From positions 999,971 through 1,063,970 of the forward strand of contig NZ_MAYU01000001.1 of assembly GCF_001685025.1 (NCBI RefSeq): DNA of 64,000 bases, written 5' to 3'. Shown one piece after another: positions 58,208 through 64,000 of the stretch. The DNA is from Bacillus sp. FJAT-27225 (GTDB lineage Bacteria; Bacillota; Bacilli; Bacillales; Cytobacillaceae). The translations under genes were made by a program, and so were the position numbers. Under the pieces are notes generated by a model. That model saw nothing but the letters and a program-made list of their open reading frames with translations, made no database searches and was not told where the DNA came from. The first letter of the stretch is position 1; the number at the start of each line of letters is the position of its first letter.

Positions 58208-59794
58208 TTAATCAGAATCTAATACAGTGTAAATTTCCACCTTATTGTCAGGATAGATAACTAGCTTATCAATCAATTTTTTTAACGTAATATGCAACTC
58301 ATCGAAATCTTCGTATGACAAGTTACCTAGCTCTTCAAGAGCTTCTTTTATTGCTTTATGATATTCCTCTTTATTTTCTTCTTTAGTCAATTTACCTTCA
58401 ATATCTTTCAAGCGTTTTTGGCTTGTTTGTATTTCTTTTTCATATTGTTCTTTTTCAAAACTATATTGGTCTTCATCCATATTCGTATCAAGCATTTTTT
58501 GCTTCCTTAATTCAAATAGCAACTTCCTGTTAATTTCCATGTTCCTTTCAAGCTGTGCCTTCTCTTTGTCCAATTTCTTTCCTCTATTTTGATGTTTATT
58601 CTTATTTTCATCCAGATAATTTACAATTTCTTTTTCAACGTCAATCCGATGTCTTAATCGTTGGGATACCTCTTCTATTACCGAATCCCTAAATTCATAA
58701 TACGGGGTGTACTTACTGTTGTCGCATCCTAATTCACCCAATCTCCTTCTTCTTGAACAAATCAAGTATCGATATTCTCGCCCATCATTCAAATTCTTCC
58801 CGTTCTTTGATTTCATGCTCACCATACTGCTACCACAATGCCCGCAGTGCACAAAACCTGCAAAAACATTTACTCTTTGTCTAGGGCCGCCTCGTTTGCC
58901 CCCTCCCCGTAATAATCTCAACTCTTGTGCCTTTTCAAATGTTTCATCTTCTATAATGGCTTCCCAATTTTTATTTTCATTGCGGTACCATTCTTCCTTA
59001 ACTCTTTGTACCAATCTCTTTTTTCGATCACTCATATCATTCAAATCTTCATATACTTTTTTAACTTCATACTTGTTAAATACATTTCTGCCAGTGTAGG
59101 CTTCATTTTGAAGTATCCGTTGCACTGTCGAGAGTCCCCAAATACCTTTTCTGGGAGATGGTATGTTGTTTTCTTTACTGTTTAAGTAATGAACTATATT
59201 TTTTTCCCCCATATTTTCATGGACATATAAATGAAATATCTTACGTACAACTTCAGCATCATTATTTGGAACAAGTGTTTTTTGATTAGCGATGATTGTC
59301 CTACTATAACCATATGGAGCGATGGAGCCAGTAAAGTTACCTTTCCTTGCAGACTGCCTCTTTCCTCGACGCGAAGCTAAACTTATTTGCTCTGCCTGTT
59401 GTTGAGCCATAATGGCGAACAACGTAAATTTTAATTCATCTTTATCTACAGCCGAATCATAATTTTCTTCTATTGATATAAGTCTAATGCCAAGTGCATC
59501 CACCAATGTTCGTTTAAGGGTGATGGCATCAAGCTGATCACGGCTAAAACGGGATATTGATGCAAAAAGAAGGGTATTAAACAATCCCTTTTTTGCATCT
59601 TCCAGCATTTTTTTTATATCTTCCCTGCCATTAATGCTCGTTCCTGAAGAACGATCTTCGTATGTGTAAATAATTTCGAAGCCTTCTTTAAGTGCCTTTT
59701 CCTCGCATAGCATTCGTTGATGCTCAGGTGATTCCTTCTGCGAGGCTTTAGTTGACGAGACACGAACATAACTCGCTGTTATCGAGTTCTTCAT
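58208..59794 (-). CDS. Large serine recombinase of the gerE element
   Basis: This site-specific recombinase very likely integrates and excises the element. The protein (528 residues from the ATG at 59794, which has better spacing from GGGAGG than the ATG just before it) starts with a resolvase catalytic domain. Its nucleophile is Ser13 in YVRVSST, and the arginine motif is SISRFSRDQLD. A recombinase domain follows (about 165-270, GYSRTIIANQ...ILQNEAYTGRNVFNKYEV), then a zinc ribbon (HCGHCGSSM...LICS...GCDN, about 315-360) and a coiled coil (about 385-490). SpoIVCA of skin and SprA of SP-beta have the same architecture. It is transcribed toward gerE. Confidence 0.96.
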   Translation of the reverse strand: MKNSITASYVRVSSTKASQKESPEHQRMLCEEKALKEGFEIIYTYEDRSSGTSINGREDIKKMLEDAKKGLFNTLLFASISRFSRDQLDAITLKRTLVDALGIRLISIEENYDSAVDKDELKFTLFAIMAQQQAEQISLASRRGKRQSARKGNFTGSIAPYGYSRTIIANQKTLVPNNDAEVVRKIFHLYVHENMGEKNIVHYLNSKENNIPSPRKGIWGLSTVQRILQNEAYTGRNVFNKYEVKKVYEDLNDMSDRKKRLVQRVKEEWYRNENKNWEAIIEDETFEKAQELRLLRGGGKRGGPRQRVNVFAGFVHCGHCGSSMVSMKSKNGKNLNDGREYRYLICSRRRRLGELGCDNSKYTPYYEFRDSVIEEVSQRLRHRIDVEKEIVNYLDENKNKHQNRGKKLDKEKAQLERNMEINRKLLFELRKQKMLDTNMDEDQYSFEKEQYEKEIQTSQKRLKDIEGKLTKEENKEEYHKAIKEALEELGNLSYEDFDELHITLKKLIDKLVIYPDNKVEIYTVLDSD

Positions 59795-59878
59795 CATATA
59801 CCTCCCAGTAATAAAAAAGGCCCTAGCTTTTACGCGTCGGGCTTAATTGCTTTATATTATATTATAACCTTAAGCTGC

Positions 59879-60001
59879 TTATCTGGCTACGGCCTTTCGG
59901 ATTGCGGATTGGATGAGTTCGAGCAATATTTCTTCCTGGGTTTTAGAGGGCTTATCTGGCTTTTTAAATATAAAGATGAATGTCTTTTGATGTTCCCTCA
60001 T
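59879..60001 (-). CDS. 40-residue ORF upstream of the recombinase (candidate directionality factor)
   Basis: The 40-residue product begins MREHQKTFIFIFKKPDKP and ends IRKAVAR. It is basic at both ends with an amphipathic helix at the end (QEEILLELIQSAIRKAVAR). The ATG at 60001 is preceded by AGGAGAGTGAT. It lies on the recombinase strand, 84 nt before it. Small basic proteins often control serine-recombinase direction (for example SprB with SprA). No family is recognised, so the role is inference from position and size. Confidence 0.55.
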   Translation of the reverse strand: MREHQKTFIFIFKKPDKPSKTQEEILLELIQSAIRKAVAR

Positions 60002-60011
60002 ATTTATCACT

Positions 60012-60036
60012 CTCCTACAATCAAGCTATGTAGGAG
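60012..60036 (-). promoter_or_regulatory. 8-bp inverted repeat covering the ribosome-binding site of the 40-residue ORF
   Basis: On the minus strand CTCCTACA and TGTAGGAG flank a 9-nt loop. The AGGAG of the 3' arm is the ribosome-binding site of the small ORF. The hairpin could block its translation, or the repeat could be an operator. Confidence 0.5.
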
Positions 60037-60251
60037 TGGAGTTGTCCTATGATATCTGTGTTTGAGTAAAGAACAAGCCAAAAAACACAACAACTAAAAA
60101 AACAGCATTGGGCAAGGGATAGCCCGAGAGAAGCACTATTCTGTTTACTCGATGCCTGGGATAAAAAGCCCACTTTCCTTATCTGTTAATTTTTTCCGAA
60201 TTTAATAAACCTTATGAAACCAATGTCTACATATTCATTATTAACTTGAGA
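60037..60251. other. Gene-free stretch between the CBASS operon and the 40-residue ORF
   Basis: No gene is seen. A weak GGGCTATCCCTTGCCC stem lies at about 60111-60127, and the stretch AAAAAGCCCACTTTCC near 60170 may be part of a terminator for the CBASS operon, but no clear hairpin plus T run is present. Confidence 0.35.
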
Positions 60252-61400
60252 TTATGTTGCTGCCTTACCAGTCCTTTCCCCCAAATCAAAAGTATATTGA
60301 AACCCACCTAGCTCACGGTTTTCATCATACAGAGCTAGTGGCAAATCAGCTTTAGGCATCCAAACTCTTCCTAATTCAACGGCAATTGAAAGTGGTACTG
60401 CAGGAAAAATACTAATAACGGTATCTTGACCATGAACAAATTTTATCTTATCGAACAGGCGTCTAATTATGATACGAAACATCTTCAATTGATTTTTACT
60501 CTTTAGGTAATCATTATTGGGCGATGGAATGGTTAATGTCCACACTGAAGTTTCCTCACCAAGCACACTATAAATACGATGAATATCAATACTAGCACTT
60601 AAGGATAGATTTATAGCAACTTGCTTATAACAGCTACTAGGTTCCTTAACAATATATTCAAAATCTGCAGGGTCGTCCTGCCAACACCAATCGGTTGGTT
60701 CTCTGTGTAACTGATATACGTCCGCAGAACAAATATCACTGATTAGTGCTCCTAATTGAATGAGTAAAGGTTGAGGTGCCATGGCAAACACCGAGAGATG
60801 GGTAATATCTCTTAATTCGAGCCTCCGCTTCACCTTATCAGCAAATTGCGTTATTAAATGTTGCCTCTCAATGGTCCAAAATAAATCTTGGTGATCACGG
60901 AAAGAACTACCTTGCATACTTAACTCTATGGCAGGGGTCTCTGCTGGATACCTATGTGGCATCATTGCTGGAGTTGTATTTGCATAGTTGATTAAAGAGG
61001 TATGTTGACCAATATTAGCACCATATAAAAGGACATGACTTTTCATTTCCTCCTTAGTGGCTGTCACAATTTCTATTCTCTTCTCATGCCTTTTTTTCAT
61101 ATCAATAAGACGCTCTACGGGATGCCCTTCTACGTCCTCTTTATCAATTAACCTATGGTGCTTATCACACATCAACATTAGGTTTGATATATCCATAGCC
61201 AGTTGTTCTGAAAGAACTTTATCTCCTCGTGGACCATCTGGGCTATCAGCAATAATATGAGCCACGTAGGCAGTATTAAACTCAGCTTTGGTAAGTAAAT
61301 CTAACCATAGTGGTTCATTACATCCTTCGTATTGGCACCTTCCTGCAGACTTTCCCCATAATCTTATTTTGACCTTTTCTGGAATTTTTGTTTTTGACAA
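60252..61400 (-). CDS. cap5: CBASS effector Cap5: HNH endonuclease fused to SAVED sensor domain
   Basis: Cap5-type effectors bind a cyclic oligonucleotide through SAVED and then degrade DNA. I use the TTG at 61400 (382 residues), 5 nt after AGGGGGTGG; an in-frame GTG 9 nt upstream lies inside this site. The HNH domain (about 1-110) has Cys22 and Cys27 (CQYEGCNEPLW), His48 (AHIIADSPDGPRGD), and Cys78/His81/His82 (CDKHHRLID). The SAVED domain (about 170-382) carries HLSVFAMAPQPLLIQLGALIS, then ISIFPAVPLSIAVELGRVW and LALYDENRELGGFQYTFDL. It is the last gene of the operon, 71 nt after the E2-like gene. Confidence 0.92.
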   Translation of the reverse strand: MSKTKIPEKVKIRLWGKSAGRCQYEGCNEPLWLDLLTKAEFNTAYVAHIIADSPDGPRGDKVLSEQLAMDISNLMLMCDKHHRLIDKEDVEGHPVERLIDMKKRHEKRIEIVTATKEEMKSHVLLYGANIGQHTSLINYANTTPAMMPHRYPAETPAIELSMQGSSFRDHQDLFWTIERQHLITQFADKVKRRLELRDITHLSVFAMAPQPLLIQLGALISDICSADVYQLHREPTDWCWQDDPADFEYIVKEPSSCYKQVAINLSLSASIDIHRIYSVLGEETSVWTLTIPSPNNDYLKSKNQLKMFRIIIRRLFDKIKFVHGQDTVISIFPAVPLSIAVELGRVWMPKADLPLALYDENRELGGFQYTFDLGERTGKAAT

Positions 61401-61471
61401 GAATACCACCCCCTATATTTTTTTAAAAAGGACCATTATAAAAAGAAAACGATGGTTTATAACCCTCATTT

Positions 61472-61915
61472 TCATTTACTTTTTTTCCTTCTAAGTCGAG
61501 GGTGTTCTCCTCCCCCGAACCATTCCCCAGTGGCCTGCCACATCTCATAATAATATAGCCATAGAGATGTCCAAGGAATAATTGTTTCCGAAATCAACAT
61601 TGCCTTGGTCCACTCTTTTTTCTTGGGTCGAAATAAACAAAGTTTATTCCCAGGATAGGTATGTGGAATGTTTGCATCTCCTCTTTTTCTTAACGGGGGG
61701 GATAAAACTATTATTTTTGGTTGGTCCATGGTTAAAGAATAAAAAATTTGAACAGTATAGCAGCGGCTTAAAGGAGTAGGTTTTAAAGTTCCCGTCCAAA
61801 TCACTGTGTTCCTTTTCCAATCGGTTTGAAAATTAGGAAATGCTTTTTCCATTGCAATGACCTGTTGGGAAATGGAAACAGAAAACTTTTTAAACGGGAT
61901 TCTTTTATTCACCAT
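61472..61915 (-). CDS. E2-like ubiquitin-conjugating-fold protein of short type II CBASS
   Basis: A 147-residue protein that should modify the CD-NTase C-terminus and so prime it. It has the strand pattern of the prokaryotic E2 family: VIWTGTLKPTPLSRCYTVQIFY, then PKIIVLSPPL, then IPHTYPGNKLCLF with the likely catalytic Cys93, and TIIPWTSLWLYYYEMWQATGEW. No E1 domain or JAB peptidase gene is present, which marks the short form of type II CBASS. The ATG at 61915 overlaps the CD-NTase stop codon by 11 nt and has no clear ribosome-binding site, so translational coupling is likely. Confidence 0.88.
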   Translation of the reverse strand: MVNKRIPFKKFSVSISQQVIAMEKAFPNFQTDWKRNTVIWTGTLKPTPLSRCYTVQIFYSLTMDQPKIIVLSPPLRKRGDANIPHTYPGNKLCLFRPKKKEWTKAMLISETIIPWTSLWLYYYEMWQATGEWFGGGEHPRLRRKKSK

Positions 61916-63038
61916 AGAACGTGTTCGGTTTGACACTAACCCTATTTTCTTCTTTAGAAGCAGCAACCAATAATCCTGAGCCTAATATAGAAAGATTATT
62001 GGACTTCCTTACTTTTTCCATGAATTCTGCCTGTTCCTTTAAGGCATCGTTGATGATATTTTCGCCAAACATGTTTTTCAATTCCACTGCAATTTCATGA
62101 ATTCCTTGTAATTTATTAAGTTTGGCCCAATGCTCTTTAAAATCAAGCATAAAGTTAATAAAGGATAGGTATAATTTTTGATCCTGATCCCATTTCTCAC
62201 TTAAATCTTCCCTACGATTAGCAGGGTTTAAAACAACTAATCTTTCCCCGTCTTTTGGAATATGAGCAATAATGTTGTCCAAAATGTGAGTAATGGATTC
62301 ATTAACTGTAAGTTGCCCACTATAAACATCTCCTGCCAAAGTTGTTAAAACAATACTGATAGGAGCATTCTCACAATTATCTTTAAAATAAACATCACGG
62401 TACCGTTTGATAAGCTGAACTGCCCTTTTTAAAGGAGCCTTTTTTTCTACACGTTCATCACTTGGCAGGGGTTCAATAGATGCACTTTTTTCAAAAAGAA
62501 TTTTATATTGATTAGAACGGTTTATGAACCAATCAGCATATCCTTTTGGATTACTGTCCTTCCAATCCTCGGCCTTTCGGTCAGGGACTTTTAAATTGGT
62601 GTCTGTTGATTGATTTAAGGGATGAGCAGGCAAAATATCCAAGTGAAATTCGTTAGCATAATTAAGCCGAATACAACGATTTTTTCTTTCAACCATTCCT
62701 TCGTAGATTTTGTTTTCTTTGAGGCGTCTTTCAATGGAGTCTAATAATTTCAGTGGGTCTTTACCTTGCCAGTTCTGATTAATTTCACAAACTAAATCAA
62801 GGTCATATTCCTGTTTTGTAAGTGGTTTGACGGTAGTGCCAATACGTAATGAACCTTGCGAGTATATGTCGATGTCCACTCCATTAAAGAGCGTATCATC
62901 TTTAGAAAGCCATTCTCCTACACTTTTATATCTACTTTCTGCCAACTCTCGCTGTGTTTTACTTATTTGCAATTTCATACCTACACGCTGTAGCAAATCT
63001 TCAAGTTGGGAACTATTTGAAGAAAGTACTTTATCCAT
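61905..63038 (-). CDS. CBASS CD-NTase (cyclic oligonucleotide synthase)
   Basis: A nucleotidyltransferase that would make a cyclic di- or trinucleotide signal on phage infection. I use the ATG at 63038 (377 residues) after AAGGGG; an upstream in-frame start overlaps the promoter. The pol-beta core has the GS motif SQGSLRIGTTVKP (Gly62-Ser63), metal-binding Asp79 and Asp81 (EYDLDLVCEI), and Asp135 (FHLDILPA). A helical C-terminal domain follows, ending KPNTFYGE; this C-terminal Gly-Glu region is the expected target of the E2-like protein. Product nucleotide and clade cannot be set from sequence by eye. Confidence 0.93.
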   Translation of the reverse strand: MDKVLSSNSSQLEDLLQRVGMKLQISKTQRELAESRYKSVGEWLSKDDTLFNGVDIDIYSQGSLRIGTTVKPLTKQEYDLDLVCEINQNWQGKDPLKLLDSIERRLKENKIYEGMVERKNRCIRLNYANEFHLDILPAHPLNQSTDTNLKVPDRKAEDWKDSNPKGYADWFINRSNQYKILFEKSASIEPLPSDERVEKKAPLKRAVQLIKRYRDVYFKDNCENAPISIVLTTLAGDVYSGQLTVNESITHILDNIIAHIPKDGERLVVLNPANRREDLSEKWDQDQKLYLSFINFMLDFKEHWAKLNKLQGIHEIAVELKNMFGENIINDALKEQAEFMEKVRKSNNLSILGSGLLVAASKEENRVSVKPNTFYGE

Positions 63039-63077
63039 AAGATCCCCTTCCAAAAAAGTGTTTGCATTCTTAGTACA

Positions 63078-63107
63078 AGCATATTGCAACTTGTCAAATT
63101 TTGTCAA
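63078..63107 (-). promoter_or_regulatory. SigA promoter of the CBASS operon
   Basis: TTGACA (63102-63107), an 18-bp spacer and TATGCT (63078-63083) on the minus strand. A second TTGACA (63092-63097) with TACTAA (63070-63075) at 16 bp overlaps it. The two TTGACA copies form a 10-bp-spaced direct repeat. The start codon lies about 30-40 nt downstream. Confidence 0.75.
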
Positions 63108-63472
63108 GAAAATTTTGCAGCAGCAAAATAATTTTAAATCACAAAAGTTAGTAAGCTAACTGTTACTTAGATTACCTTCATCTCCCAACCTTTTCGTGTT
63201 GACACGCTAAATTTTCTCTGGGTCAATAAACACCTTTTGTTTTTAATCTTTTCCGCCTTTATACATCTCAGTCGGCTCAAGGGTGAGATACACGCAATCC
63301 TCTAAAGATATTCCAATTACACCCTTAAGACATATGTCTCCTGAATCTTTTCAGGAAAGTTACTTTATATCAAGAAGTTCTTTAAAAATAACTCCGAGGA
63401 TTTTACAAAAGAGGTTTCGAATGTCTCTCATAATTCGAAACACTCATGCAGATACTAAATTTGGTGATTTCA
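63108..63472. other. Intergenic region between the CBASS operon and the last gene
   Basis: No supported gene. It holds a TCCTGAATCTTTTCAGGA inverted repeat (about 63340-63357) and AT-rich sequence that should contain the divergent promoters. A 65-residue plus-strand ORF (63283-63480) lacks recognisable features and is not called. Confidence 0.4.
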
Positions 63473-64000
63473 ATGTATAGAATAACAAACCGACAACAAG
63501 TACAGCTGGATGAGTTAAAGGCTCATCACCTTTACGGATGTTCGCCTATAGACTGGTTGAAGGAAAGCGTTGAGCCTTTTCCCAAGTACAGGTTGGGTCC
63601 TGCCGAAGAAGTATGGGCAGATAAAGAAGATAGATACCAACCTTCCCACTTTTCAAAGAAGATTGGTTTTAGTAAAATCGTTACATACTACTACAAATAC
63701 CAGAGAAACAAAGGACGAACAGTAGATCAGCGTATCTACGAAAAATGGGAAGAGAGGTATCCTTTCGTCAAAAAAGTATTAGAAGGTGACCCACAAGCTT
63801 GGAGAATGGCCGTGAAGAAATATGGTCAATTTCATAGAAATCCTTCCCTTGCCAAGGCTTATAGTCTGTATGTCTACTCTAATATAGTAGAGTGTGATGT
63901 CTATCTTCATACCCTGGAAAATGTTATTCCTTATCAAATCGAAAAAGTAACTAAACGAGGAAACCTTCGGTACCACATTTTCCCAAAAATGAAAAGAATT
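63473..64000 (+). CDS. Unknown protein of the element, N-terminal part (runs off window)
   Basis: An open frame of 176 codons runs from the ATG at 63473 (after TGGTGAT) to the window end without a stop. The protein begins MYRITNRQQVQLDELKAHHL and is rich in Tyr, Lys and Trp (SKIVTYYYKYQRNKGRT, WEERYPFVKKVLEGDPQAW), with no membrane segment. I do not recognise a family. It is transcribed away from the CBASS operon; an alternative in-frame ATG at 63446 lacks a ribosome-binding site. Confidence 0.6.
   Translation, partial: MYRITNRQQVQLDELKAHHLYGCSPIDWLKESVEPFPKYRLGPAEEVWADKEDRYQPSHFSKKIGFSKIVTYYYKYQRNKGRTVDQRIYEKWEERYPFVKKVLEGDPQAWRMAVKKYGQFHRNPSLAKAYSLYVYSNIVECDVYLHTLENVIPYQIEKVTKRGNLRYHIFPKMKRI

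Larger units (their letters stand above)
58191..64000. mobile_element. gerE-intervening element (right part beyond window)
   Basis: A recombinase-encoding element lies between the 3' piece of gerE and, presumably, its 5' piece. It contains the recombinase, a 40-residue ORF, a three-gene CBASS-like operon and the start of an unknown plus-strand gene, and is clearly more AT-rich than the chromosomal genes to its left. Its other end is not visible. Confidence 0.85.

Noticed and set aside
60031-60056. Sigma-E or sigma-K promoter before the 40-residue ORF and recombinase
   Set aside because: CATAGCTT and GATATC occur, but they are about 20 bp apart and do not fit the spacing of either sigma factor, so no mother-cell promoter is called.
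61905-63038. CD-NTase as a MNT-type toxin or ordinary tRNA nucleotidyltransferase
   Set aside because: The partner E2-like and HNH-SAVED genes, the length, and the GS and DxD spacing fit a CBASS cyclase instead.
63283-63480. 65-residue plus-strand ORF before the last gene
   Set aside because: It has no recognisable features and overlaps the better-supported start at 63473; it may be leader sequence.

Overview
This window is chromosomal DNA of an endospore-forming Bacillaceae bacterium. The gene order closely follows the obg to gerE segment of Bacillus subtilis, and nearly all genes lie on the minus strand. The family is clear from spo0B, spoIVFA/FB, spoIIB, spoVID, ysxE, gerM and gerE, the N-terminally extended L27 with its Prp protease, and a valine T-box. 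Unlike B. subtilis it carries an RNase E/G gene and a full type IV pilus locus, so a Mesobacillus- or Cytobacillus-like relative is more likely; that placement is inference.

Layout. 1-5.4 kb: obg (partial), spo0B, the ribosomal block rpmA-prp-rplU with its leader, rng, and the sigma-K checkpoint pair spoIVFB-spoIVFA. 5.8-11.3 kb: division and shape genes minD, minC, mreD, mreC, mreB, then radC and maf. 11.8-13 kb: spoIIB. 13-25.2 kb: a type IV pilus locus (pilO, N, M, D, A, C, T, B, a G5-domain surface protein and a membrane protein) with three divergent, AT-rich minor-pilin-like genes; it sits where B. subtilis has only comC. 25.3-31.5 kb: a membrane GGDEF protein, folC, and valS with its T-box. 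31.5-34.1 kb: a small membrane protein, ysxE, spoVID. 34.6-41.2 kb: haem operon hemAXCDB-L, with an array of 51-53 bp repeats between hemB and hemL. 41.5-50.8 kb: a LiaI-like membrane protein, engB, lonA, lonB, clpX, tig. 51-58 kb: ysoA, a small unknown gene, tRNA-Arg(TCT), ysnB, rdgB, rph, gerM, racE (murI), ysmB.

The main discovery is at the right end. At 58.1-58.2 kb only the last 28 codons of gerE, a late mother-cell transcription factor, remain. The reading frame breaks inside the conserved DNA-binding helix, and next to the break is a large serine recombinase pointing at it. Everything from there to the end of the window looks like an element that splits gerE, analogous to skin in sigK and SP-beta in spsM. 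It would have to excise in the mother cell to restore gerE. It carries a 40-residue ORF whose ribosome-binding site lies in a hairpin (a candidate directionality factor), and a compact anti-phage operon: CD-NTase, a lone E2-like conjugating protein, and an HNH-SAVED nuclease. This is the layout of a short type II CBASS. The far end of the element lies outside the window.

Two further themes stand out. First, PilB has two c-di-GMP-binding (MshEN-type) motifs and lies close to a GGDEF protein, suggesting c-di-GMP control of the pilus. Second, the gaps between operons hold several kinds of non-coding repeats: 21-bp-phased GATAAA/GCGATTTT arrays at three loci, a 51-53 bp array, a 130 bp array, and a GC-rich hairpin family at three loci.
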